Positions 1-9,730 of a DNA stretch of 10,145 bases are shown here, in pieces. The position numbers and the translations under genes are program-made. Within the stretch, counting starts at the first letter, position 1, and every line of letters begins with the position of its first letter. The stretch is from a bacterium HR27 (GTDB taxonomy: Bacteria; Chloroflexota; Chloroflexia; Thermomicrobiales; Thermomicrobiaceae): assembly GCA_002898975.1 (NCBI GenBank), contig BEID01000017.1, forward strand, positions 1-10,145, written 5' to 3'. Under the pieces are notes generated by a model. The model searched no databases, had not been told where the DNA came from, and saw only the letters and a program-made list of their open reading frames with translations.

Positions 1-62
1 AGATGTTGCCGGAACTGCGAGAGAGGCCGCTCGATCGGATCGCGTGGCTCGCGTCGGAACAT
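1..62 (-). CDS. 5' end of an unidentified gene, cut by the left window edge
   Basis: An ATG at 62-60 on the minus strand opens a frame of 20 codons (MFRREPRDPIERPLSQFRQH) that runs off the window without a stop. The start is supported by a strong Shine-Dalgarno, AAAGGAG at 76-70, seven bases upstream of the ATG. The visible N-terminus is charged and proline-containing, with no signal peptide or membrane segment. That suggests a soluble protein, but 20 residues are too few to name a family. It is divergent from the small membrane-protein gene at 235-558, with about 170 bases between the two starts. The call rests on the ribosome-binding site and the open frame only. Confidence 0.5.
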   Translation of the reverse strand, partial: MFRREPRDPIERPLSQFRQH

Positions 63-118
63 GACAGTGCTCCTTTCGTTGCTTGCGTCCGGGCACTGGG
101 AAGGCCAGTACGGCGTTC

Positions 119-128
119 AGTGTACACT
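119..128. promoter_or_regulatory. Symmetrical TACACT element in the divergent intergenic region
   Basis: AGTGTACACT is a perfect 10-bp palindrome that gives the hexamer TACACT on both strands (+ 123-128, - 124-119). TACACT is also the -10 hexamer of the well-formed rpsL promoter in this window (9061-9066). On the minus strand it would start a transcript near 112, about 50 bases upstream of the minus-strand ATG at 62. No good -35 hexamer is seen at 16-18 bases on either strand, so promoter function is only a possibility. Confidence 0.25.
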
Positions 129-153
129 CACCAGCTGAAGGGAACGGTTCGGG

Positions 154-184
154 TTGGCCTTCCCCGTGACGCAGGCAGTATAGC
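154..184 (+). promoter_or_regulatory. Possible promoter for the small membrane-protein gene
   Basis: TTGGCC (154-159) and TATAGC (179-184) resemble -35 and -10 hexamers. The spacer is 19 bases, longer than the usual 17. Transcription would start near 191, giving a leader of about 44 bases to the ATG at 235 that includes the ribosome-binding site at 221-226. A weak match, listed as the best candidate for this gene. Confidence 0.25.
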
Positions 185-234
185 AGGGATGTACGGACAC
201 TGTCAGCGCAGCTCGGTGCCAGGAGGCTGGTCGG

Positions 235-558
235 ATGCAGAAAGGCAGCGTCGCGGAGTACACTGGTGTCATGGAGGAGCGCAGCGATTTCCGGCGTATC
301 GCGATCTGGTTCGGGGGGATCGTCGTCGGCTTCAAGCTGTGGACGGCCCTGCTCGTGGTCGTGTTTTCAGTGAACTGGCCGACAGCCTGGTACCTGATCT
401 TGAATCATGTGGCCTGGCTCGTCGGCTTGGTGTTGTTGGGTACCGGTCCCTTACTGTTCTGGTATCGCTTGCTGCGGGTGCGCCGACGCCGCGCGCAGCT
501 GCTCCGCGCAGAATGGGAGATTTCCGAACCGACGGAAGGGCAACGAGCTCGTTTCTGA
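235..558 (+). CDS. Small hypothetical membrane protein with two predicted helices
   Basis: I do not recognise a named family. The product is 107 residues. A short polar N-terminus (1-21) is followed by two hydrophobic stretches, about residues 22-46 (rich in I, V, L, W) and 51-77. A strongly basic segment follows (RLLRVRRRR, 78-86), then a hydrophilic tail. By the positive-inside rule the basic tail is probably cytoplasmic, so both ends would be inside. The ATG at 235 is chosen because AGGAGG (221-226) lies eight bases upstream. An alternative start is the ATG at 271 (MEERSDFRR, residue 13), which has only a weak GGAG upstream. The gene ends six bases before the CCA end of the convergent tRNA. 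The good ribosome-binding site and plausible topology support a real gene. Function is unknown. Confidence 0.6.
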   Translation: MQKGSVAEYTGVMEERSDFRRIAIWFGGIVVGFKLWTALLVVVFSVNWPTAWYLILNHVAWLVGLVLLGTGPLLFWYRLLRVRRRRAQLLRAEWEISEPTEGQRARF

Positions 559-564
559 TTCGCG

Positions 565-640
565 TGGTGCGCCCGGCAGGACTCGAACCTGCAACCTTTT
601 GCTCCGGAGGCAAACGCTCTATCCATTGAGCTACGGGCGC
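565..640 (-). tRNA. tRNA-Arg (anticodon CCG), CCA encoded
   Basis: Read on the minus strand this folds into a complete cloverleaf. The acceptor stem GCGCCCG/CGGGCGC is perfect, the D arm is GCTC/GAGC, and the anticodon stem TTTGC/GCAAA carries the loop CTCCGGA. The T arm is GCAGG/CCTGC with loop TTCGAGT, followed by discriminator A. The anticodon at loop positions 34-36 is CCG, which reads CGG arginine codons. CGG is frequent in the rpoB and rpoC genes here. The body is 73 nt (640-568) and CCA is encoded at 567-565. The variable loop is short, as expected for a class I tRNA. Confidence 0.96.
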
Positions 641-655
641 TCGTGCCTGCTGCAT

Positions 656-685
656 ACTATAGCACAAGGCGAAGCGCGTGGACAA
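656..685 (-). promoter_or_regulatory. Promoter of the tRNA-Arg gene
   Basis: On the minus strand, TTGTCC (685-680) and TATAGT (661-656) are separated by 18 bases, a reasonable sigma70-type match (4 of 6 and 5 of 6 to consensus). The predicted start near 649 leaves a leader of about nine bases before the mature tRNA 5' end at 640. Confidence 0.55.
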
Positions 686-743
686 GGGACGGGGTACTCG
701 CGGTATCGGCAAGGGGAATCGGTTCGGCCCACTCCAGTGTGTC

Positions 744-869
744 TTACCGGCGCGCGCCCGACAGGAACGAGAGACCGCCGGCGAGCGGTGTCCCGCAGCC
801 ACTTGAACCGCTCTCCTCACCCGGCTGGTTTGTCGGTGGGTCAGGTGTTCTCTCTGGGGTACTTGACAT
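744..869 (-). CDS. Possible 41-residue small protein, uncertain
   Basis: This minus-strand frame starts at an ATG (869-867) lying in the rpoB promoter region and ends at TAA (746-744). The product is 41 residues. The first half is rich in Pro, Thr, Ser and Glu (MSSTPERTPDPP...). The second half is Gly/Ser/Leu-rich, with a single Cys and a basic end (GGLSFLSGARR). AGGTG lies five bases upstream of the ATG and could bind the ribosome. No clear promoter is seen, I recognise no family, and codon use in the first half is not strongly GC3-biased. It may be chance. Confidence 0.15.
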   Translation of the reverse strand: MSSTPERTPDPPTNQPGEESGSSGCGTPLAGGLSFLSGARR

Positions 870-891
870 CGGCCCACCTGCGTGGTAAGCT
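863..891 (+). promoter_or_regulatory. Promoter of the rpoB-rpoC operon
   Basis: A consensus -35 TTGACA (863-868) is separated by exactly 17 bases from TAAGCT (886-891). TG at 883-884 makes the latter an extended -10 (TGnTAAGCT). The predicted start is near 898, giving an untranslated leader of about 217 bases before the rpoB ATG at 1115. It is the only strong promoter seen upstream of rpoB, which fits transcription of rpoBC separate from rplJL in this organism. Confidence 0.75.
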
Positions 892-920
892 GGCAATTTG
901 CGAAGAGGTGACGCACGCGC

Positions 921-1049
921 ATGCGGCGGCGTGACACACAGCGAAGCGAACGGTGGGGCCAGCCGAGCGGCTTGTGGCTGCTCGGGTTCTGGTTTTTCGA
1001 GGAACCGCACTCTGTTTTCGGGTGGGACGATCCCGCCCGTGTTTCGTGA
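921..1049 (+). CDS. Candidate Trp/Phe-rich leader peptide in the rpoB 5' leader
   Basis: An ATG at 921 opens a 42-codon frame ending in TGA (1047-1049), 65 bases before rpoB. AAGAGGTG (903-910) is a close match to the Shine-Dalgarno sequence, with a 10-base gap to the ATG. The peptide begins with basic residues (MRRRD) and contains four Trp and four Phe, with a cluster in residues 18-26 (LWLLGFWFF). A stem-loop followed by a T-run (963-997) lies inside the frame. This is the arrangement expected of a leader peptide coupled to attenuation, but it could equally be a chance frame in the leader. I know of no described homologue. Confidence 0.25.
   Translation: MRRRDTQRSERWGQPSGLWLLGFWFFEEPHSVFGWDDPARVS
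963..997 (+). promoter_or_regulatory. Terminator-like hairpin in the rpoB leader (candidate attenuator)
   Basis: CCGAGCGGC (963-971) pairs with GCTGCTCGG (977-985) over nine base pairs with one G-U, around the loop TTGTG. Seven bases later comes TTTTT (993-997). The gap between stem and T-run is longer than in a classic intrinsic terminator, so partial termination or pausing is more likely than full termination. A smaller alternative pairing, GGTTC (985-989) with GAACC (1002-1006), shares base 985 with it. Confidence 0.35.
1019..1039 (+). promoter_or_regulatory. Second stable hairpin in the rpoB leader
   Basis: CGGGTGGGA (1019-1027) pairs with TCCCGCCCG (1031-1039) over nine base pairs with one G-U and a three-base loop CGA. 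It follows TTTT at 1015-1018 and precedes TGTTTCG. Its position about 75 bases before the rpoB start suggests a leader structure. Whether it regulates or simply stabilises the mRNA cannot be told from sequence. Confidence 0.35.
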
Positions 1050-1114
1050 TCTCGCTGCGTGCACCCCATCAGCCCGACAGGACATCGGCAATCCGTTGCA
1101 GCGAAGGGAGTGAA

Positions 1115-4603
<3,489 letters not shown>

Positions 4604-4622
4604 CGAGCAGGGGTGAGAGCGC

Positions 4623-7600
4623 ATGAGCACTGTCGCACGACAGCGGGACACGCGGAAGACCGTCGACGTCAACAACTTCGAGGCGATCCGTATCGGATTG
4701 GCCTCACCGGAAGCGATTCGAAGTTGGTCGTACGGTGAGGTTACTAAGCCGGAAACGATCAATTACCGGACGCTGAAGCCCGAGCACGGCGGTCTCTTCT
4801 GCGAGCGCATCTTCGGGCCGACCAAGGACTTCGAATGCTACTGTGGTAAGTACAAGCGGCAGCGCTATGCCGGAACGATCTGCGACAAGTGCGGTGTCGA
4901 AGTGACGCGTTCGAAGGTCCGCCGCGAGCGGATGGGCCATATCGAGCTGGCTGCGCCGGTCGCTCATATCTGGTACGTGAAGGGAACGCCGAGCCGGCTC
5001 GGCCTGTTGCTCGACATTACGCCGCGGAATCTCGAGCGCGTGCTCTACTTTGCCTCGTATCTCGTCACGCGGGTCGACGAGGCGAAGCGCCAGGAGCTCA
5101 TCGAGAACATTCGACAGGAACTGGAAGCGGAACTCGAGGAACTCGATCGCCAGCTGGAGGCGAAGCGTCGCGAGCTGGAAGAGGCGCAGTCGGCCGAACT
5201 TACGGCGCTGCGTGAGCGCCGTGTCGGGCTCGAGCGTGAGGCGCGCGAGCGCGCCATGACCGAAGTGGAGCGGGTGCGCCGACTGGCGGCCGAGGTACGC
5301 GAACGTCTGCAGCAGGCGCTCGGGGATGTCGCCGAGCGTGACATCGAGTTCGCTGGCCGGCTGATCGTCGCGCAGGGTGAGCGGATCGAAGAGCGCCATT
5401 TGCTCCTGTTGGATGAGGCAGAACGGGAGGCGGTCAGCGAGGCCGAACGGCTCGGGCGCAGTGCGGTGAGCAGCGAGCAGGCGCTCGTCGAGGCTGAGCA
5501 GGAGTTGCTCGTGGCGCGCCTTACCGATCAGCTCGCCACCTACCAAGCAGAGATCGAGCGCCAGAAGCAGGATCTGCGAGCCGAGGCTGACGAGCTGATT
5601 CGGCAAGTCCAGGAGATTCATGAACTCCAAGTTCTGACCGAGCAGCAGTATCGTGATCTCCAGGAGATCGCGCCTGGCGTCTTCGAAGCCAAGATGGGGG
5701 CTGAGGCGGTCTATGAGGTCGTTTCCCGCATGGACCTCGACCAGCTGTCGGCCCAGCTCCGCGCTGAACTCGCTCAGGCGACCGGTCAGCGGCAGAAGCG
5801 GATCGCCAAGCGCTTGCGCCTCGTCGAAGCGCTGCGGAAGAGCGGGAACCGTCCGGAGTGGATGCTTCTGACGGTCCTGCCCGTCATTCCGCCGGACTTG
5901 CGACCGATGGTTCAGCTCGACGGTGGGCGTTTCGCGACGTCCGACCTCAACGATCTCTATCGTCGGGTCATCAACCGGAACAATCGGCTGAAGCGACTCA
6001 TCGAGCTGGGGGCGCCGGACATCATCATCCGCAACGAAAAGCGGATGTTGCAGGAGGCGGTCGACGCACTCATCGACAACGGTCGTCGCGGTCGGGTCGT
6101 CTCCGGGACGAGCAAGCACAAGCTCAAGAGCCTGTCCGACATGCTCAAGGGGAAGCAGGGGCGCTTCCGCCAGAACCTCTTGGGCAAGCGGGTCGACTAC
6201 TCCGGCCGCTCGGTCATCGTGGTCGGGCCAGACCTCAAGCTCCACCAGTGCGGTCTGCCGAAGCGGATGGCGCTGGAGCTGTTCAAGCCGTTCGTCATGC
6301 AACGCCTGGTGGTACACGGGCATGCGCACAACATCAAAGCAGCCAAGCGCCTCGTCGAGCGGATGGATCCCCGAGTGTGGGACGTGCTCGAAGAGGTCAC
6401 GCAAAACTATCTCGTGCTGCTGAACCGCGCGCCGACGCTGCACCGGCTCGGTATCCAGGCCTTCGAGGTGAAGCTGATCGAGGGGTCGGCGATCCAGCTC
6501 CATCCGCTGGTGTGCGCGGCTTTCAACGCCGACTTCGATGGCGACCAGATGGCGGTCCATGTGCCGCTGTCGGCAGAGGCGCAGCGCGAGGCGCGCGAGC
6601 GCATGCTGTCGACGCGCAATCTGCTCGACCCGTCGGACGGCGAGCCCGTTATCGCGCCGACGCTCGATATCGTGCTCGGCTGCTACGTCATGACGTTGCC
6701 TGACCCGAATGCCCGCGGTGCGGGCAAGACGTTCGCCAGCCGCGACGAGGTCGTGCTCGCCTACCAGAGCGGGATGGTCGATCTGCAAGCGCCGATCCGC
6801 GTGCGCATGGAAGTCGATGGCAGCGGGCCCCAGCTCGTCGAAACGACGGTCGGGCGCGTCCTCTTCAACGAGATCTTGCCGAAGGAACTAGGCTTCTGGA
6901 ACGAGCTCATGGACCGGAAGGCGCTGCGGCGCCTCATCGCCGAGAGTTACCAGAAGCTCGGTCCGGACGAGACGGCGCGGCTTGCCGACCGGATCAAGGA
7001 TCTCGGCTTCCATTATGCGACCAAGAGCGGCATCACCATCGGTGTGACCGACGTGCATATTCCGCCGGAGAAGGCGGAAATCATCGCGCGTGCCGACGCG
7101 CGGGTCGCGGAGGTCGAGCGGCAGTATGGCCGCGGACTCATCACCGATGCGGAGCGGCATCGCGAGATCGTGGCGATCTGGAACGAAGCGCGCGACGAGC
7201 TGGCGCAAGTGGTCGAGCGCAGCCTGGGCGAGCAGAACAGCCTGTACATGATGAGTAAGTCGGGTGCGAAGGGGAACATCAACCAGATCAACCAGATGGC
7301 CGGTATGCGCGGGCTTATGCTCGACCCGAAGGGGCAGATCATCGAGCTGCCAATCCGCTCGAACTTCCGTGAGGGGCTGTCCGTCCTCGAGTACTTCATC
7401 TCGACGCACGGTGCACGCAAGGGGCTTGCCGATACCGCCTTGCGAACGGCGGACTCGGGGTACCTGACCCGGCGCCTGGTGGACGTGGCCCAGGACGTCA
7501 TCGTCACGATCGATGACTGCGGCACCGAAGACGGGATGTGGGTGCGCCTCGAGGACGTACCCGACCGCGAGACATACGCTGACCGCATTCTCGGCCGGGT

Positions 7601-8981
7601 CGCGGCACGAGACCTCGTCGACCCGGCGACCGGCGAGGTGCTCGTCCGCCGCAACGAGGAGATCACCGAGCCGATCGTTGCCCAGATCGTGGCCTCGCTG
7701 GAGCGTGCCGAGCCGGCGCACCGCATCACAGCCGTCATGATCCGGACGCCGCTCTATTGCGCAGCCGATTACGGTGTTTGCCGGCTCTGCTACGGCCGGA
7801 ACTTGGCGACGCGGCAGATCGTGGAACTCGGTGAGGCGGTGGGTATCATCGCTGCCCAGAGCATCGGTGAGCCGGGTACGCAGCTTACGATGCGGACCTT
7901 CCACACTGGTGGTGTCGCGGGTGAAGACATCACGACCGGTCTTCCACGTGTCGAGGAGCTGTTCGAGGCCCGCGAGCCAAAGGGGAAGGCGATCCTGGCC
8001 AAGATCGACGGTATTGTCCAGGTTGTCGAAGACGAGTTCGGCCGGAAGGTCGTCGTGCACGACGATCGGATCGAGACCGAAACGTACCGCGTCCCGCAGG
8101 GGTACGTCGTGCTGGTCGGAACGGGCGAGCCGGTAGTTGCTGGGCAGGTACTGGCGCGTCCAGCGGAGGGCGAAGGGGAGCCGATCGTCGCGACGATGGA
8201 CGGCGAGGTCTTCGTTGACGGCGATGAGCTGATCGTTCGGCGGGAAGAGCAGCGTCGCGAGGAGTACCCGCTCCCGGCTGCGGCGCATCTGCTGGTGAGC
8301 GACGGCGAGCGAGTCAAGGCAGGGCAGCCGCTCACCGACGGGAATGCCAGCCCAGAGGAGCTGCTCTCGACGCTGGGACGCGACGTGGTGCAGCGCTACA
8401 TCCTGGACGAAGTGCAGAAGGTGTACAAGTCGCAGGGTGTGGTCACCAACGACCGCCATCTCGAAATCATCATCCGCCAGATGCTGCGCAAGGTCGCGGT
8501 TACCGACCCAGGCGACACCGACTTGCTGGTCGGTGAGATGTTGGATCGCGCACAGCTGATGCGGATCAACGAAGAGGTGATTGCGCAGGGCGGTGTGCCG
8601 GCGACTGCGCAGCAGGTGCTGCTCGGAATTACCAAGGCATCGCTCGCCACCGAGAGCTGGCTGTCGGCAGCCTCCTTCCAGGAGACGACGCGCGTGCTCA
8701 CGGAGGCGGCGATCCAGGGGAAGGTCGACTACCTGCGTGGTTTGAAGGAGAACGTCATCATCGGGAAGCTGATTCCGGCTGGTTCGGGCTTCTGGGAACG
8801 GAAGCGGCGGCGCGAGGCCGCGCTGAGTGCGCTCGACGAGGTCACACTGGCCGGGCTGGCGGCGGTAGGGCTTGGTCCGAGCGGGGAGCCGCTGGCTGAA
8901 CTTGGCCAGGGTGAGGCATCGGCCGGAGAAGTGCAAGACAGCGAGCGCTCGCAGGCCGCCGGTAGCGGCGAGCCGGCCTGA
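4623..8981 (+). CDS. rpoC: DNA-directed RNA polymerase subunit beta prime
   Basis: RpoC is the 1452-residue catalytic beta prime subunit. The ATG at 4623 follows AGGGGTG (4609-4615) by seven bases. The N-terminal zinc site is C72, C74, C87, C90. The catalytic magnesium motif [12 protein letters not shown] has D637, D639 and D641. The second zinc site is C966, C1046, C1053, C1056. The bridge helix lies at roughly 920-957 and the trigger loop includes M1090, R1091 and H1094. The trigger loop continues directly into [18 protein letters not shown], so the E. coli SI3 insertion is absent. Residues about 152-333 are a charged, heptad-like coiled-coil insertion in the N-terminal clamp region, absent from E. 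coli. A tail of about 62 residues (1391-1452), ending Ala/Gly/Ser/Glu-rich, follows the conserved KLIPAGSGF. It is co-transcribed with rpoB. Confidence 0.98.
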   Translation: MSTVARQRDTRKTVDVNNFEAIRIGLASPEAIRSWSYGEVTKPETINYRTLKPEHGGLFCERIFGPTKDFECYCGKYKRQRYAGTICDKCGVEVTRSKVRRERMGHIELAAPVAHIWYVKGTPSRLGLLLDITPRNLERVLYFASYLVTRVDEAKRQELIENIRQELEAELEELDRQLEAKRRELEEAQSAELTALRERRVGLEREARERAMTEVERVRRLAAEVRERLQQALGDVAERDIEFAGRLIVAQGERIEERHLLLLDEAEREAVSEAERLGRSAVSSEQALVEAEQELLVARLTDQLATYQAEIERQKQDLRAEADELIRQVQEIHELQVLTEQQYRDLQEIAPGVFEAKMGAEAVYEVVSRMDLDQLSAQLRAELAQATGQRQKRIAKRLRLVEALRKSGNRPEWMLLTVLPVIPPDLRPMVQLDGGRFATSDLNDLYRRVINRNNRLKRLIELGAPDIIIRNEKRMLQEAVDALIDNGRRGRVVSGTSKHKLKSLSDMLKGKQGRFRQNLLGKRVDYSGRSVIVVGPDLKLHQCGLPKRMALELFKPFVMQRLVVHGHAHNIKAAKRLVERMDPRVWDVLEEVTQNYLVLLNRAPTLHRLGIQAFEVKLIEGSAIQLHPLVCAAFNADFDGDQMAVHVPLSAEAQREARERMLSTRNLLDPSDGEPVIAPTLDIVLGCYVMTLPDPNARGAGKTFASRDEVVLAYQSGMVDLQAPIRVRMEVDGSGPQLVETTVGRVLFNEILPKELGFWNELMDRKALRRLIAESYQKLGPDETARLADRIKDLGFHYATKSGITIGVTDVHIPPEKAEIIARADARVAEVERQYGRGLITDAERHREIVAIWNEARDELAQVVERSLGEQNSLYMMSKSGAKGNINQINQMAGMRGLMLDPKGQIIELPIRSNFREGLSVLEYFISTHGARKGLADTALRTADSGYLTRRLVDVAQDVIVTIDDCGTEDGMWVRLEDVPDRETYADRILGRVAARDLVDPATGEVLVRRNEEITEPIVAQIVASLERAEPAHRITAVMIRTPLYCAADYGVCRLCYGRNLATRQIVELGEAVGIIAAQSIGEPGTQLTMRTFHTGGVAGEDITTGLPRVEELFEAREPKGKAILAKIDGIVQVVEDEFGRKVVVHDDRIETETYRVPQGYVVLVGTGEPVVAGQVLARPAEGEGEPIVATMDGEVFVDGDELIVRREEQRREEYPLPAAAHLLVSDGERVKAGQPLTDGNASPEELLSTLGRDVVQRYILDEVQKVYKSQGVVTNDRHLEIIIRQMLRKVAVTDPGDTDLLVGEMLDRAQLMRINEEVIAQGGVPATAQQVLLGITKASLATESWLSAASFQETTRVLTEAAIQGKVDYLRGLKENVIIGKLIPAGSGFWERKRRREAALSALDEVTLAGLAAVGLGPSGEPLAELGQGEASAGEVQDSERSQAAGSGEPA
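5076..5621 (+). other. Coding segment for the coiled-coil insertion in beta prime
   Basis: This part of rpoC encodes about residues 152-333. It lies between the conserved [12 protein letters not shown] and LQVLTEQQY, where E. coli has only about a dozen residues. It is very rich in Glu, Arg, Leu, Ala and Gln, with heptad spacing, especially at about 164-228 and again at about 300-330. From memory, mycobacterial beta prime has a shorter helical coiled-coil insertion at the same place, also opening with VDE. The Thermus insertion lies just after the LTEEQY-like motif and is made of beta domains instead. Confidence 0.7.
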
Positions 8982-8988
8982 GCGAAGC

Positions 8989-9019
8989 GGAAATGGCCCC
9001 CGAACGGGTGGTCGTTTCC
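8989..9019 (+). terminator. Hairpin just after rpoC, possible end of the rpoBC transcript
   Basis: Seven bases after the rpoC stop, GGAAA (8989-8993) pairs with TTTCC (9015-9019). T8994-G9014 wobbles, GGCC (8995-8998) pairs with GGTC (9010-9013), and CCC pairs with GGG (9006-9008) around GAAC, with one bulged base at 9009. No T-run follows the stem, so it is not a standard intrinsic terminator. It may mark or protect the 3' end of the rpoBC mRNA or act with another factor. Confidence 0.35.
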
Positions 9020-9037
9020 TGACGATGCGAGCGTTGG

Positions 9038-9066
9038 TTGACTTTACGGGCAGATTCCTGTACACT
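9038..9066 (+). promoter_or_regulatory. Promoter of the rpsL-rpsG operon
   Basis: TTGACT (9038-9043) and TACACT (9061-9066) are separated by exactly 17 bases, with TG immediately before the -10. Transcription should start near 9073, giving a leader of about 93 bases. It lies between rpoC and rpsL, so the ribosomal-protein genes can be transcribed independently of rpoBC. Confidence 0.8.
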
Positions 9067-9102
9067 ACACCTTCGTGACCCGGGTTCGGGTCACGAAGGT
9101 GT
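9067..9102. repeat. Perfect 16-bp inverted repeat spanning the rpsL transcription start
   Basis: ACACCTTCGTGACCCG (9067-9082) and CGGGTCACGAAGGTGT (9087-9102) are exact reverse complements around the four-base spacer GGTT. The repeat begins directly after the -10 hexamer, so the predicted start near 9073 lies in its left arm. The transcript would begin with a hairpin of roughly 10 base pairs or more. As DNA it could be an operator. As RNA it could be a 5' stabilising hairpin or, with the modestly T-rich GTTATTGT after it, the terminator of transcripts coming from rpoC. Confidence 0.8.
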
Positions 9103-9165
9103 GTTATTGTCCTGTGTCGTAGTCGAGCAGGTTTGCTAGTCGTTCTGGGAGAGTGAGGCCCGACG

Positions 9166-9594
9166 GTGCCGACGATCAATCAGCTGGTGCGCAAAGGGCG
9201 CGAAAAGCGGCGCAAGAAGTCGAAGGCGCCGGCGCTCCAGTTCGTGTACAGCCGAGTAGGCCGGAACGCGGGCAAGCTGCGACAGGTTCCAAAAGGGAAC
9301 CCGCAGAAGCGCGGCGTGTGCATCGCGGTGCGTACGATGACGCCGAAGAAGCCCAACTCGGCGTTGCGGAAGATCGCCCGTGTCCGGCTGACGAACGGTA
9401 TCGAAGTGACTGCCTATATCCCGGGTGAGGGGCACAACCTGCAGGAGCACTCGGTGGTGCTCGTCCGGGGTGGACGCGTGAAGGATTTGCCTGGCGTGCG
9501 CTATCACATCGTGCGCGGTGCGCTCGACGCGAAGGGTGTCGAGAATCGGCGCCAGGGGCGCTCCAAGTACGGAACGAAGAAGCCGAAGGAGTAG
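9166..9594 (+). CDS. rpsL: 30S ribosomal protein S12
   Basis: S12 sits at the decoding centre of the small ribosomal subunit and monitors codon-anticodon pairing. The start is a GTG at 9166, where homology begins ([13 protein letters not shown]). A purine-rich GAGTGAGG (9150-9157) lies eight bases upstream. The product is 142 residues, against 124 in E. coli. The difference is an 18-residue insertion between PAL (22-24) and PQKRGVC (46-52). TPKKPNSA is intact, with K61 equivalent to the E. coli streptomycin-determining Lys (K42/K43 by numbering). [13 protein letters not shown] has K106 and D107, the latter being the site of methylthiolation in many bacteria. The ancestral Lys residues suggest streptomycin sensitivity as far as S12 decides it. 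It is the first gene of its own transcript, with rpsG following. Confidence 0.97.
   Translation: MPTINQLVRKGREKRRKKSKAPALQFVYSRVGRNAGKLRQVPKGNPQKRGVCIAVRTMTPKKPNSALRKIARVRLTNGIEVTAYIPGEGHNLQEHSVVLVRGGRVKDLPGVRYHIVRGALDAKGVENRRQGRSKYGTKKPKE
9238..9300 (+). other. Coding segment for the basic insertion in S12
   Basis: This part of rpsL encodes residues 25-45 ([21 protein letters not shown]), where E. coli S12 has only three residues before PQKRGVC. It is basic and Gly-containing, as expected for an rRNA-contacting loop. I recall extended loops here in other Chloroflexota S12 sequences but cannot verify that. Confidence 0.6.
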
Positions 9595-9635
9595 CGCCGC
9601 GCGCTGGTCGGTGTGCGTCAGGCGGAGTGATTTCC

Positions 9636-9690
9636 GGCAGACGAAGTGCGGCATCGGGGCGTGTCTCCAGGGTTGCAGCCTTCGTCTGTC
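9636..9690 (+). promoter_or_regulatory. Stem-loop between rpsL and rpsG, candidate S7 autoregulatory site
   Basis: GGCAGACGAAG (9636-9646) pairs with CTTCGTCTGTC (9680-9690) over 11 base pairs with one G-U, enclosing a 33-base loop with limited internal pairing. It lies in the 136-base rpsL-rpsG gap, 40 bases before the rpsG ATG. In the E. coli str operon, S7 represses translation by binding the rpsL-rpsG intercistronic mRNA. The shared position suggests the same role here. Similarity to the 16S rRNA S7 site has not been shown. Confidence 0.4.
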
Positions 9691-9730
9691 TCATGCCGAG
9701 AAGCAGAACGGGGGAAGGGGGCGGCGAGAG

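Larger units (their letters stand above)
641..1114. other. 474-base stretch between the tRNA and rpoB: promoters and rpoB leader
   Basis: No gene with recognisable homology lies here. The stretch holds the tRNA promoter on the minus strand (656-685), the rpoB promoter on the plus strand (863-891) and the rpoB leader with stable hairpins (963-1039). It also holds two short, uncertain frames: 744-869 on the minus strand and 921-1049 on the plus strand. In 686-743 I see nothing further. A small inverted repeat, ACCGC/GCGGT, lies at about 775-790. Confidence 0.6.

Noticed and set aside
542..553. AACGAGCTCGTT palindrome near the end of the membrane-protein gene, as a terminator for the tRNA or the gene
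   Set aside because: With a usable loop only four pairs remain and no T-run follows, so it cannot be supported as a terminator.
3..629. 208-residue open frame on the plus strand
   Set aside because: It runs through the divergent promoter region, overlaps the small membrane-protein gene in another frame and covers most of the tRNA. It has no ribosome-binding site and no recognisable domain.
953..1114. Upstream extension of rpoB to a GTG at 953
   Set aside because: The extra 54 residues do not resemble RpoB and overlap the leader hairpins. The ATG at 1115 has a ribosome-binding site, and RpoB homology begins shortly after it.
8951..8980. GC-rich inverted repeat at the end of rpoC
   Set aside because: Short complementary arms (AGGCCG/CGGCCT) lie within coding sequence of an Ala/Gly-rich tail, where such repeats are expected from composition.
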